DNA of 64,000 nucleotides from NCBI RefSeq assembly GCF_004349265.1, contig NZ_SMFL01000004.1, positions 157,150-221,149 of the forward strand, read 5' to 3'. The translations under genes were made by a program, and so were the position numbers. Under the pieces are notes generated by a model. The model saw nothing but the letters and a program-made list of their open reading frames with translations. It was not told where the DNA came from and did no database searches. The first letter of the stretch is position 1. Each line of letters starts with the position of its first letter. Source of the DNA: Dyadobacter psychrotolerans. GTDB lineage: Bacteria > Bacteroidota > Bacteroidia > Cytophagales > Spirosomataceae. This document shows, one piece after another, positions 18,012 through 26,087 of this stretch.

Positions 18012-18138
18012 CATTTGTAATTTTAACAAATACCCAAACTACGCAAGTGATATTAATCTATTACTATCGGGGGTGTGCGGATGTATTCAAAGAAAACGAT
18101 ACTGTAAGCGTATAATTGCTTATTTGATAAATAGCTAA

Positions 18139-18355
18139 TTTGTAAATCAAGCATTTACCGAAACTGAAATTTTTCAAAGTGCCGGTAATCTTGCTTATTA
18201 TAGTCTGAATGGTTCTTCCGAGGGTTTGCCCGACTCTTTTCGGTCAATTAATAGGTAGTCAAATTCGTGTCATAATAGAGCAAAGTGGTAAAAGTAAATA
18301 CTGTATCCGTTTACCAGTCTGGACCAGAAAAGAAAAAACAGTAAAAGTAAGTTGA
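18139..18355 (+). pseudogene. Decayed curlin-repeat gene fragment
   Basis: No long frame exists here, but two adjoining frames encode curlin-like text. Frame one (18139-18255) reads TETEIFQSAGNLAYYSLNGS, ending at TAG 18256. Frame two (from 18248) continues GSQIRVIIEQSGKSKYCI and stops at 18353. Joined by a one-base shift near 18247-18255 they resemble CsgB-type units (Q-S-G-x-x-N). There is no start codon or signal peptide. It lies between the giant curlin and the small curlin-like gene. I infer a broken minor subunit, moderately confident. Confidence 0.5.
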
Positions 18356-18371
18356 AATTGCACAATACGTT

Positions 18372-18893
18372 ATGAAAAATTTTCTAATTAATTTATCGTT
18401 GTCAGCCCTGTCTCTTGGCGCTTTACACGCACAGCAAGTTCCTGGTGAAGCCTCGTTCGGATCATCTGCTCAATCACTTTCGAACCTGAGCGATCAGGCA
18501 AAAATTTCCGTAATCAGCAGCTTCGGCGGCACGGGCAGGCCAGGTTCAAATGCCAATGTAATTCAGAGTGGTAATCAAAACAGTCTGAATCTGAATCTGA
18601 CAGGCAATGGAAACAACATTGTTACTTCTCAAATTGGTGATCTGAACCAGCTTAATCTGGATCTAAACGGCTCCAACAGTCAGTATGTGCTTGAACAAAG
18701 CGGCAACAGCAATGAGCTTCAAATGAAGAACATCAAAAGCAGCGGCATCAATTTCCAGTCAACACAGAAGGATGGAGGCAATAGTCTGATTCTTCAAGGG
18801 GGTAGCATCGGCTCACTTCAGTCAATGAAAATTGAACAGACAGGAGGTATGAAAATTATTATTGAATCTAATCCGATTTTCGGCAAACCATGA
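18372..18893 (+). CDS. Small curlin-like protein (possible CsgB-type nucleator)
   Basis: A 173-residue secreted protein with signal peptide MKNFLINLSLSALSLGALHA. A central block of curlin units (VIQSGNQNSLNLNLTGNGN, SQIGDLNQLNLDLNGSN, LEQSGNSNELQ) is flanked by a non-repeat N-terminal linker and a C-terminus ending in MKIIIESNPIFGKP. Few repeats plus a unique C-terminus suit a minor subunit or nucleator. Its stop codon overlaps the csgE start (ATGA), so the two are translationally coupled, and csgF and csgG follow. Whether it is CsgB or another minor component is inference. Confidence 0.8.
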   Translation: MKNFLINLSLSALSLGALHAQQVPGEASFGSSAQSLSNLSDQAKISVISSFGGTGRPGSNANVIQSGNQNSLNLNLTGNGNNIVTSQIGDLNQLNLDLNGSNSQYVLEQSGNSNELQMKNIKSSGINFQSTQKDGGNSLILQGGSIGSLQSMKIEQTGGMKIIIESNPIFGKP

Positions 18894-19393
18894 TTCGTTT
18901 CATCGCCTTGTTGGTGGCAAGCCTGTTTTCGTTTCAGGTATCGGCTCAGTCAGAAGAGTCGCTTCTGGAAAATAACAGTATGTACTCGATGGATCCGATC
19001 GATGAGTCTTTATTCGATGAAGGTGCATCTATTACTTTTATTCTGGATAACACTAAAACAAAAATAGGCCGCGATCTGTACGAGGAATTTTACCGTCAGT
19101 GGAGCGGAATGCAGCTGGATTCAGCATCAAAAGTTCAGTTTAAAAACAGTGTCTCAACAAACGAAGAATTAATCATAGAGATGGAAGAGATTCCATCACC
19201 CGGCCTTAGCAACATGATTGCCATAAAAGTAGGTGATTTATTGGTTTGGCAGCAGTTTGTGCAGCCCAGAGCAGATGCCATGGAAGCGCAGGTTGCCGAA
19301 GCAGTTCAACAGGTTCTTCAATATTTCGTCAGTTACCAGGATATTCAAAATCAGCTCGGAAGCCAGGATCAGTCCGGAACCGGCATTTTTTGA
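18890..19393 (+). CDS. csgE: Curli assembly chaperone/adaptor CsgE
   Basis: A periplasmic protein that caps the CsgG pore and directs curlin subunits to it. The signal peptide is MIRFIALLVASLFSFQVSAQ. The CsgE domain follows: ILDNTKTKIGRDLYEEFYRQ, then W..M...SASKVQF, an EELIIEMEEIPSPGLSNMI strand region, IKVGDLLVWQQFVQPR and the C-terminal YQDIQNQL. It has 167 residues against about 129 in E. coli, with extra sequence at both ends. The ATG overlaps the previous stop by four bases. The assignment rests on clear motif order and csgF/csgG following. Confidence 0.92.
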   Translation: MIRFIALLVASLFSFQVSAQSEESLLENNSMYSMDPIDESLFDEGASITFILDNTKTKIGRDLYEEFYRQWSGMQLDSASKVQFKNSVSTNEELIIEMEEIPSPGLSNMIAIKVGDLLVWQQFVQPRADAMEAQVAEAVQQVLQYFVSYQDIQNQLGSQDQSGTGIF

Positions 19394-19413
19394 TCAGGAC
19401 AAAATTTAACGTT

Positions 19414-19833
19414 ATGAAAAAATATTACATTTTATTCTTTACAGTTTTTCTGTTTGCGTTTTCAGCTTCCGCGCAGGCGCTCATATACCGGCCAACTAAC
19501 CCTTCCTTTGGAGGAGATACCTTCAACTACAACTGGCTTTTGAGTTCAGCTCAGGTTCAGGATAAAACCAAAGATCCGTCGCTTGCAAAAAGTACAACGG
19601 CAAACAAGGATGCCAGCGCGCTTGAAGAGTTTACAACCGGACTTAACCGTCAGCTGCTTAGTACACTTTCGCGCCAGCTTTTCTCCAATCAGTTTGGTGA
19701 AGACGGAATCAAAGAAGGAACGTATCAGTATGGTGATTTTGTCGTTGACGTCTCTCCGGGCTCGGAAGGGCTGGTTGTAAAAATCACGGATGGCAAAGGC
19801 GGCGAGACGGCCATTACTGTTCCCTATTTTTAA
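19414..19833 (+). CDS. csgF: Curli assembly protein CsgF
   Basis: This 139-residue protein couples curlin export to nucleation at the outer face of CsgG. After the signal peptide MKKYYILFFTVFLFAFSASA the mature N-terminus QALIYRPTNPSFGG matches the conserved CsgF segment that inserts in the CsgG channel. The C-terminal domain includes LLSTLSRQLFSNQFGEDGI, YQYGDFVVDVSPG and GGETAITVPYF. The start at ATG 19414 is chosen over an upstream in-frame extension that is csgE in another frame. It lies 20 nt after csgE. Confidence 0.93.
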   Translation: MKKYYILFFTVFLFAFSASAQALIYRPTNPSFGGDTFNYNWLLSSAQVQDKTKDPSLAKSTTANKDASALEEFTTGLNRQLLSTLSRQLFSNQFGEDGIKEGTYQYGDFVVDVSPGSEGLVVKITDGKGGETAITVPYF

Positions 19834-19889
19834 AATAGGAAATGAGCCTTCGACAAAAATAAACCCTCACTCTTCGGAAAACTTTAATA

Positions 19890-21293
19890 ATGAACTTGAT
19901 ACTCAATAAGAAGCGGTTCGCTTACCTTATGAGCGGGATTCTATTCTCATTTATAAGTGGATGCAGTCCGTATTTTCATCAGCCTACAAAGGAAAAAAAA
20001 GCCCGCCTGGGCGAGGATACGCGTGTCACTCCGGGCCTGCGTACACTGCCTGGCCCGTCGGAAAAGCTGGTAGCGGCGGTCTACAAATTTCGTGATCAGA
20101 CGGGTCAGTACAAACCCTCGGACAACGGTATCAACTATTCAACTGCGGTAACACAGGGCGCTACCAACATTCTTTTAAAAGCACTCGAAGAAAGCGGATG
20201 GTTTGTGGCAATTGAGCGCGAAAATGTCAGTAATCTGCTCAATGAACGGAAAATTATCCGCTCAAGTATGGCACAGTTTAAGCCGGAGAATGAGAACCTG
20301 CCTCCATTGCTTTTTGCCGGAATTATCCTGGAAGGTGGTATTGTATCTTATGACGCCAACGTAATTACAGGAGGAGCGGGGCTTAAATATTTTGGAGCTG
20401 GCGGATCTACTCAGTATCGCCAGGACCGCGTGACTGTCTACCTCAGAGCGGTAGCGACCAAAACGGGGAAAATTCTTAAAACCGTTTACACTTCAAAGAC
20501 GATTCTTTCCCAATCAGTGAATGCGAGTTTGTTTCGGTTTGTAAAATTTAAGCGCCTGTTGGAAACAGAAACTGGTTTTACTACCAACGAACCTTCTCAG
20601 CTGGCAGTCACAGAGGCGATTGAAAAATCGGTTCAGTCCATGATCATAGAAGGAGTCAGAGACGGGTTATGGAATGCGGATTCCAAGAAAAGTGAAGAAG
20701 TCAAACTTCTTTTAATGGATTATCAGGAAGAGCAGCAGGTTGCAAAAGAAACGGATGTATACGGAGCGCGTGATAACGTTGTTCGGAAAAGATTTTCTGT
20801 AATGCCATCGGTTTCACTGCTGCGTTATTCCGGGGATTATAGCCAGCCGGTCAATAAAGCAGGTTACGGTGCAGCATTCAATGTCGGACTTACACAGAAC
20901 TGGAACCTTCAACTCCAAGTCACCTCTGGCACCATCGCGGCCAAGCAGTATTTTTCAAAAGATGTAACGATCAGTGAGCTGAATCTGCAATACCGTACTC
21001 TGCCCTTTCAAAAAATTAATCCTTTTCTGCAAATTGGTGGCGGGGTTACCTCGGCACGTAACAATTCCGTTTTTGAATTTAACGGGAAAAAAGACAGGAT
21101 GATCAATGCCGGTGCAGGAGCAGAAATTGCTTTAAACAGGTGGCTTGGATTAAATGTCTCCGGGCAATACAACTACTTTGTTAAAGATGAATTTGACGGT
21201 AGTGTAAGCGGGGCATTTAATGACGCTTACTGGCGGGCTTCTGTCGGGCTGTCGATCTACTTTGGAGGAAGTTATTCCAAAAAATCAAACTAA
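19890..21293 (+). CDS. csgG: Curli secretion pore CsgG with C-terminal beta-barrel-like extension
   Basis: An outer-membrane lipoprotein channel for curlin export. The signal peptide ends at the lipobox SFISGC, and the CsgG domain (about residues 35-285) includes AVYKFRDQTGQYKPS, LLKALEESGWFVAIEREN and NLLNERKIIR. E. coli CsgG is about 277 residues; this one is 467. The additional ~170 residues (from about RFSVMPSVSLLRYSG to WRASVGLSIYFGG) have alternating strands typical of an outer-membrane beta-barrel of the OmpA/opacity type. Such a fused domain could anchor or gate the pore. It lies 56 nt after csgF and 35 nt before the propeller lipoprotein gene. Confidence 0.93.
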   Translation: MNLILNKKRFAYLMSGILFSFISGCSPYFHQPTKEKKARLGEDTRVTPGLRTLPGPSEKLVAAVYKFRDQTGQYKPSDNGINYSTAVTQGATNILLKALEESGWFVAIERENVSNLLNERKIIRSSMAQFKPENENLPPLLFAGIILEGGIVSYDANVITGGAGLKYFGAGGSTQYRQDRVTVYLRAVATKTGKILKTVYTSKTILSQSVNASLFRFVKFKRLLETETGFTTNEPSQLAVTEAIEKSVQSMIIEGVRDGLWNADSKKSEEVKLLLMDYQEEQQVAKETDVYGARDNVVRKRFSVMPSVSLLRYSGDYSQPVNKAGYGAAFNVGLTQNWNLQLQVTSGTIAAKQYFSKDVTISELNLQYRTLPFQKINPFLQIGGGVTSARNNSVFEFNGKKDRMINAGAGAEIALNRWLGLNVSGQYNYFVKDEFDGSVSGAFNDAYWRASVGLSIYFGGSYSKKSN

Positions 21294-21328
21294 AATCTTA
21301 TTCAGAATTCCGAAAACCCTCATTCAAC

Positions 21329-22831
21329 GTGAAAATATTTCAATCCTCTATCATCTATAAGCGTCTGGCGGCTTTAAGTTCTTTAGCGCTGCTGCTCATT
21401 ATGGGCTGTACCGAAGAGACGTTTGTAGAACCGAAGCTTTACGGTTCTATTTCCGGAAAGGTATTAACACTTGCAGACAAGACGCCTTTAAAAAATGTAC
21501 TCGTAAGGATCAGTCCTTCCGGAAAAAGCATCACACCTGATTCGCTCGGAAATTTTCGGGCGGACAGTTTACCTGTAGGCAAGTACAGTATTCAGACAAC
21601 GGTAGATAAGTACAAAACCGATTTGACCTCTGTAGAAGTAGAAGAAAACAAAGCGGCCGCAGTTTCTGTTTTTCTCATACCTGACAACAATCAAAACAAA
21701 TCCCCGCTGCTGCCAACGGTTGTAAAACCTGCTATTAAAGCCACTGGTGTGGCTCTGTCCACAGTGCTTGCCTGGAAAACTTCTGACCCAGATAAGGACT
21801 CGCTCAGATATAGCGTCATTCTCTTCAGGGAAGGCCAAAGCACCACAGTTCCTATCGCTATGAATCTGCATGCTGATTCGCTGATTGTTAGTAATCTGGA
21901 ATATGAGTCAACCTATTACTGGCAGGTAATTACCTCGGATAGTATCAACAAACCCGTCTACAGCGAAGTCTGGTCTTTTAAAACCAAACCTGTTCCTGAT
22001 TTTGCCTATCTGTTTACCCGCCAGATCAATCAAAACAGCCAGATATTCTCTTCTAACGGAACGGAAACGATACAGTTGACGACCTTTGGCGGCAACTGGC
22101 GACCCGTGGTGAGCCCAAATCGTGAAAGGGTTGCTTTTATCTCAAATATCAATACTGATCCCCATATTTTTATATCAAACAGGGTAGGTGGTGAGGTCAA
22201 AAAGGTGACTGTTCTTCCGATTGCGGGTGTGTCGCTAATGGATCTTTCCTTTTGCTGGTCACCTGACGGTCTGGAATTGCTTTATCCAAACTATAACAAA
22301 TTGTACGCTGTACACGCAGATGGCAGCGGTTTACGGGTGGTGGCAGAAGCACCCGCGGGACGTTTTTTTGCAGGATGCGACTGGACATCGCAAGGCAATA
22401 AAATCATTGCCAGGGTTACCGGAAGCTCGGTTTACGACAACGAGTTATATCTAATCAGTCCGGGCACAGGAGTACTTAACAGACTGGTAACCGGCCGGCC
22501 GGGAAAAATGGGGAATCCGGATTTCTCCGTAGACGGTACAAAGGCTGTTTTCACTCTTGATGTGAGCAACTTTCAAAATAATGAAGGCAGACAACTGGAT
22601 TCCCGAATCTTTATTGTCGATGTGGCCAGCGGTGTATCTTCTGATATTTCTATTAATAAAACAACTGGTAACAATGACCTTGATGCTCGCTTTTCGCCAA
22701 ACGGAGCCAAGATCATCTTTACCAGCACCAGTAATGATGGCTTCTCGGTCAGAAACATTTATACAATGGATTTGAATGGAGTTAACCGGACAGAAATTTT
22801 GCAAAATGCGGAAATGCCTTACTGGCGCTAG
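21329..22831 (+). CDS. Lipoprotein with carboxypeptidase-regulatory-like, FN3-like and beta-propeller domains
   Basis: A 500-residue protein beginning at GTG 21329 with lipobox LLLIMGC. Domains in order are a CarboxypepD_reg-like beta sandwich (YGSISGKVLTLADKTPLKNV to IQTTVDKYK), a fibronectin type III-like domain ending YYWQVITSDS...WSFKTK, and a TolB/WD40-like propeller from about residue 230. The propeller blades are visible as repeated SPNRERVAFISN, WSPDGLELLYPN, FSVDGTKAVFTL and FSPNGAKIIFTSTS. It lies directly after csgG on the same strand, so it is probably part of the curli operon, perhaps as an outer-membrane scaffold or cell-wall binding protein. Its function in curli is not known to me. 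Confidence 0.8.
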   Translation: MKIFQSSIIYKRLAALSSLALLLIMGCTEETFVEPKLYGSISGKVLTLADKTPLKNVLVRISPSGKSITPDSLGNFRADSLPVGKYSIQTTVDKYKTDLTSVEVEENKAAAVSVFLIPDNNQNKSPLLPTVVKPAIKATGVALSTVLAWKTSDPDKDSLRYSVILFREGQSTTVPIAMNLHADSLIVSNLEYESTYYWQVITSDSINKPVYSEVWSFKTKPVPDFAYLFTRQINQNSQIFSSNGTETIQLTTFGGNWRPVVSPNRERVAFISNINTDPHIFISNRVGGEVKKVTVLPIAGVSLMDLSFCWSPDGLELLYPNYNKLYAVHADGSGLRVVAEAPAGRFFAGCDWTSQGNKIIARVTGSSVYDNELYLISPGTGVLNRLVTGRPGKMGNPDFSVDGTKAVFTLDVSNFQNNEGRQLDSRIFIVDVASGVSSDISINKTTGNNDLDARFSPNGAKIIFTSTSNDGFSVRNIYTMDLNGVNRTEILQNAEMPYWR

Positions 22832-22886
22832 CAGGCTGCTTAACTTATCAATTTTCCTAAACATCAATTTATCTATTCAGCATGTC

Positions 22887-24344
22887 ATGAAAAAAAGTCT
22901 TAATCTTCGGTTAATCAACTTTGCCGGCGCGGTCGCAGTTGGTTTAATGGCAATTAGCAGCTTTAACGTAAAAGCCCAGTGTACAGCGACAAATGCTCTG
23001 ACCATACCCAGTCAGTTTTTAGGATCGGGTTTTAACGGTGACGGTAACTTTAATGCGGTTGTGCTGGGCAGCTATAATACAGGCGACGGAGGAACCGACG
23101 GCCGTCTCGCAGTCGGCGGTAATTTTACGCTCAATAGCTCTTTGGTTGGCTACAAAGCAGGTCTTACCGCTTTGTCACCAGTGGGCGGAGATAATTTTAT
23201 AGTCAATGGTCTACTGACAAATACTACCGGAAAAGATATTGTAGTCAGAGGAAACTCCTACTACGGCTCTCTGCAAAGTGCCAGTCCTGCACCCATTCAC
23301 AGCCCTGGTGAAGGAGCAAACTTTAACCAAACTAACCGGATAAATTTTTCAGGGTTACAACAACATTATATCAGCCTAAGTAACGATTATGAAAACCAGG
23401 CTGCGTCCAATGCACCCGATCCGATTATTTCTGATGGTAATATCGTTTTAACAGGAGATAACACAATTAAAAACTATGTCTTTAATGTGTCAGTCGATGG
23501 AGATGCCATTTCTGGTGTTCAATTTGTCAATATTCCAGCTGGTTCAGGAATTCTGATCAACGTATTAAATACCAATGTTGTAATTGCTTCGACCGAAACA
23601 TCTGTTCCAATGTCAGACGTACACAAAGCGACAACACTGTTCAATTTTCCTAATGCGACAAGCATTCTGCTGAGTGACTACAACGTCCAAGGGGGGATTC
23701 TTGCGCCACTGGCTAATTTATTCGTTCAAACCGGAGAGATAAACGGTCCGGCGGTGATCGGCGGGAATATCACTCAATCTACGGGGTTTAGCTTTCACAG
23801 CTCTTGTCTTTCCTACCCGCTTCCTGTGAGACTGGTTAGCTTTGACGCAAAAAAAGAGGGCGGTCAGGCAAACCTGAAATGGCAAACCAGCTCGGAAAAA
23901 AATGCTGAGAAATTTATTATTCAGCGAAATACCGGAAATAAGTGGCAGGTTATCGGCCAGGTGAAGGCAAAAGGAGAAAGTATCGAAAAATTAACTTATG
24001 ATTTCTCTGACAGCAGCCCCCTGAACGGTGAAAATCTGTACAGGCTCAAAATGATCGACAAAGACGAAACTTTTGCTTACAGCAGCATAGTCCGTCTTGA
24101 TTTTAAAAACACTGTCAGTATCGTTATTTTTCCTAACCCTGTCGTGGATCAGATTTCGTTTGTAAACGTCGATTGGGTAAAGGTGACCGATCTACACATT
24201 TCAAATGTGTCGGGTAAATTGGTACCCTTCCAAATCAATGCAGAAAAAAAAATTGATGTAAAAAACTGGCAGACAGGTCTTTATATGATACATTTCACTT
24301 CGGCAGATGGGAGCATTCACACACACAAGGTAGTAAAGTACTGA
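22887..24344 (+). CDS. Choice-of-anchor A family surface protein with T9SS sorting domain
   Basis: A 485-residue secreted protein. The signal peptide is FAGAVAVGLMAISSFNVKAQ. The choice-of-anchor A domain occupies about residues 30-300 (FNAVVLGSYNTGDGGTDGRL, LAVGGNF, NVQGGILAPLANLF). A linker domain common in T9SS substrates follows (LPVRLVSFDAKKEGGQANLK), and the C-terminal type A sorting domain is IFPNPVVDQISF to GLYMIHFTSADGSIHTHKVV. It should be exported by the type IX system. The start at ATG 22887 gives the clean signal peptide. It lies 55 nt after the propeller lipoprotein and ends the operon at a strong terminator. The gene at 35573-37645 is a paralogue. Confidence 0.85.
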   Translation: MKKSLNLRLINFAGAVAVGLMAISSFNVKAQCTATNALTIPSQFLGSGFNGDGNFNAVVLGSYNTGDGGTDGRLAVGGNFTLNSSLVGYKAGLTALSPVGGDNFIVNGLLTNTTGKDIVVRGNSYYGSLQSASPAPIHSPGEGANFNQTNRINFSGLQQHYISLSNDYENQAASNAPDPIISDGNIVLTGDNTIKNYVFNVSVDGDAISGVQFVNIPAGSGILINVLNTNVVIASTETSVPMSDVHKATTLFNFPNATSILLSDYNVQGGILAPLANLFVQTGEINGPAVIGGNITQSTGFSFHSSCLSYPLPVRLVSFDAKKEGGQANLKWQTSSEKNAEKFIIQRNTGNKWQVIGQVKAKGESIEKLTYDFSDSSPLNGENLYRLKMIDKDETFAYSSIVRLDFKNTVSIVIFPNPVVDQISFVNVDWVKVTDLHISNVSGKLVPFQINAEKKIDVKNWQTGLYMIHFTSADGSIHTHKVVKY

Positions 24345-24356
24345 TTTGTAATTTTT

Positions 24357-24400
24357 AAAAGAGTCGTCAATCTGAGGTTAAACAGATTGATGACTCTTTT
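24357..24400. terminator. Bidirectional terminator ending the curli operon
   Basis: An 18-bp stem, AAAAGAGTCGTCAATCTG / CAGATTGATGACTCTTTT (one G-U pair), with an 8-nt loop has T-runs on both strands. It separates the curli block from the convergent exporter gene. Confidence 0.9.
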
Positions 24401-24403
24401 ATT

Positions 24404-25360
24404 TTAGGCCTGGGTGGCCCTTAAAGATTTATGAGACTTTCTGTACTGGCGCAGATTAATCAGAAGCACACTACCCAGAATGATAATCAGCCCCAGAATT
24501 TGTAGCTTAGAGATAGACTCTGACGCAAAAAAGACGCCTAAAATCACTGCAACTACCGGATTTACATAGGCATAGGTGCTTACTTTGGTAGCAGGCTGGA
24601 CTTTCAGAAGCCACACATAGGCACTGAAACCGACGATCGAGCCGAAAATAATCAAGTATATGATGGCGAACCAGGAATCGCCGGGGATTTGCCCAATGCT
24701 GAAATTGTCAAATTCACCACTCAGAATACTGCCGGGAAAAAACGCAACACCAGCTGCAAGCATTTGCCAGGTGCTGTTTACAGTCGCCGAGTTTTGGCCT
24801 GCATTGTATTTGGAGTAAAGCGAGCCGCCCGCCCATGCCATCGAACCCAACAAAACCAATCCCATAGCAAAAAGGTCCCTACTGCTGTTCAGAGAAGAAA
24901 ACGAGCTCATGATCCGCTCACTGAACAAAAGTACGACACCAGCAAAACCGACAACCAAACCTATGATGGTAGATGTATTTTGAAGATTTTCTTTCCACCT
25001 GGGTTTATCCAGCAGAACAAACCAAAGCGGAGAGGAAGAAACCATAATGGCTACCATAGCACTGGGAAGAAACTGCTCTACCCAAATGACAACCCCGTTG
25101 CCGACGAAAAGTAAAAGCAGACCGGTTACCAGAGCCGGTTTGATGTACTTTACATGAAATACTTTTTCACCTTTTATGATACACCAAGCCATCATCAGCA
25201 AACCGGCTGTAATAAAGCGGAAAGTGCCCAGGATAAAGGGTGGAAAGCCTGTCAACGCTTTTTGTATAAAAAAGTAGGTTGACCCCCAAACGATATAAAC
25301 TGTGGCGAAGGCCAGAACGACTAAAAGGGTAGACGGTGATTTACTTTGCTGTGTTTCCAT
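24404..25360 (-). CDS. EamA/DMT-family transporter
   Basis: A 318-residue inner-membrane protein with ten predicted membrane helices in two EamA repeats. The first begins TVYIVWGSTYFFIQKALTGF and includes VTGLLLLFVGNGVVIWVEQF. The second includes SMAWAGGSLYSKYNAG and ends ATKVSTYAYVNPVVAVILG, the typical EamA terminus. Family members export amino acids or other metabolites. It lies six nt downstream of the Lrp-family regulator on the same strand, a pairing usual for amino-acid exporters, so an Lrp-induced amino-acid efflux role is likely. The substrate cannot be read from sequence. Confidence 0.9.
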   Translation of the reverse strand: METQQSKSPSTLLVVLAFATVYIVWGSTYFFIQKALTGFPPFILGTFRFITAGLLMMAWCIIKGEKVFHVKYIKPALVTGLLLLFVGNGVVIWVEQFLPSAMVAIMVSSSPLWFVLLDKPRWKENLQNTSTIIGLVVGFAGVVLLFSERIMSSFSSLNSSRDLFAMGLVLLGSMAWAGGSLYSKYNAGQNSATVNSTWQMLAAGVAFFPGSILSGEFDNFSIGQIPGDSWFAIIYLIIFGSIVGFSAYVWLLKVQPATKVSTYAYVNPVVAVILGVFFASESISKLQILGLIIILGSVLLINLRQYRKSHKSLRATQA

Positions 25361-25366
25361 GACTTT

Positions 25367-25846
25367 TTATTTTTCCGGAATAACCAGTTGCTGAGCTTCT
25401 TTGACTGTTTCCAGAACGATAGTTGTTCTGGTTGAAAGAATATTAGGGATTTTACTAAAGGAGTTGCGCATCAAATCCATCAAGGAAGCTGAATCCGCAG
25501 TTCTCACCTTGACCAGATAACAATCCTCACCTGCAATGTGGTGAACTTCCTGAACTTCAGGTATCTTGGCAAGCTGTTTTGCTGTATCACTCGATCCCAT
25601 CACATCCGATGCTTTCATAGAGATGAAAGCGAGCAGTTTCTGATTCACAGCCGAGGGATTAAGCCGGGTCGTATATTGCAGAATTACGTTTTTCTGTTCA
25701 AGCTTTTTAACCCTTTCCAACACAGCGGACGGAGCCATTTCCAGCTCACGCGCCAGATCGGCATTGGAAATCCTTGCGTTTTCCTGCATTAATCTGAGAA
25801 TGCTCAGATCCGTTTTATCCAAAATGATTTCATTTCCGCTTATCAT
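25367..25846 (-). CDS. Lrp/AsnC family transcriptional regulator
   Basis: A 159-residue regulator with the canonical layout. An N-terminal winged HTH begins LDKTDLSILRLMQENARISN and continues ADLARELEMAPSAVLERVKK. A linking strand and a RAM (ACT-like) effector domain follow, with IPEVQEVHHIAGEDCYLVKV and STRTTIVLETVKE. It probably binds an amino acid and controls the exporter directly downstream. A 13-bp-arm palindrome lies 23-64 nt upstream of its start and is a good autoregulatory site. The assignment is firm. Confidence 0.95.
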   Translation of the reverse strand: MISGNEIILDKTDLSILRLMQENARISNADLARELEMAPSAVLERVKKLEQKNVILQYTTRLNPSAVNQKLLAFISMKASDVMGSSDTAKQLAKIPEVQEVHHIAGEDCYLVKVRTADSASLMDLMRNSFSKIPNILSTRTTIVLETVKEAQQLVIPEK

Positions 25847-25868
25847 TCTGTAAAATTAATATATTTCA

Positions 25869-25910
25869 GAATTATATTCAATTCTTATGTTGTTATTTTG
25901 AATATAATTC
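25869..25910. promoter_or_regulatory. Palindromic operator candidate upstream of the lrp-like gene
   Basis: Perfect 13-base arms, GAATTATATTCAA (25869-25881) and TTGAATATAATTC (25898-25910), are separated by 16 nt. AT-rich dyads of this kind fit Lrp-family dimers. It lies between the divergent lrp-eamA and UbiA-polyketide operons. Confidence 0.6.
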
Positions 25911-26087
25911 GAAATTAATAGTTAATCAGATTAGTTGCTCATTGTTTAACAGCACATTTTTTATGTATGGTTGCCCGGAATAAACGATACAGCTAACAGC
26001 CAGGTGGCGCTCGCATACCAGAATTTCAAGTTTGTTTTTTTCTGGCAATATTTTTTACGATATCCTGGTAGAAAAATCGCCTGAATA

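Noticed and set aside
24689..25114. 141-codon plus-strand frame inside the EamA exporter gene
   Set aside because: It is the opposite strand of a membrane protein with clear EamA motifs; composition is Arg/Lys/His-rich, as expected for an antisense of hydrophobic codons.
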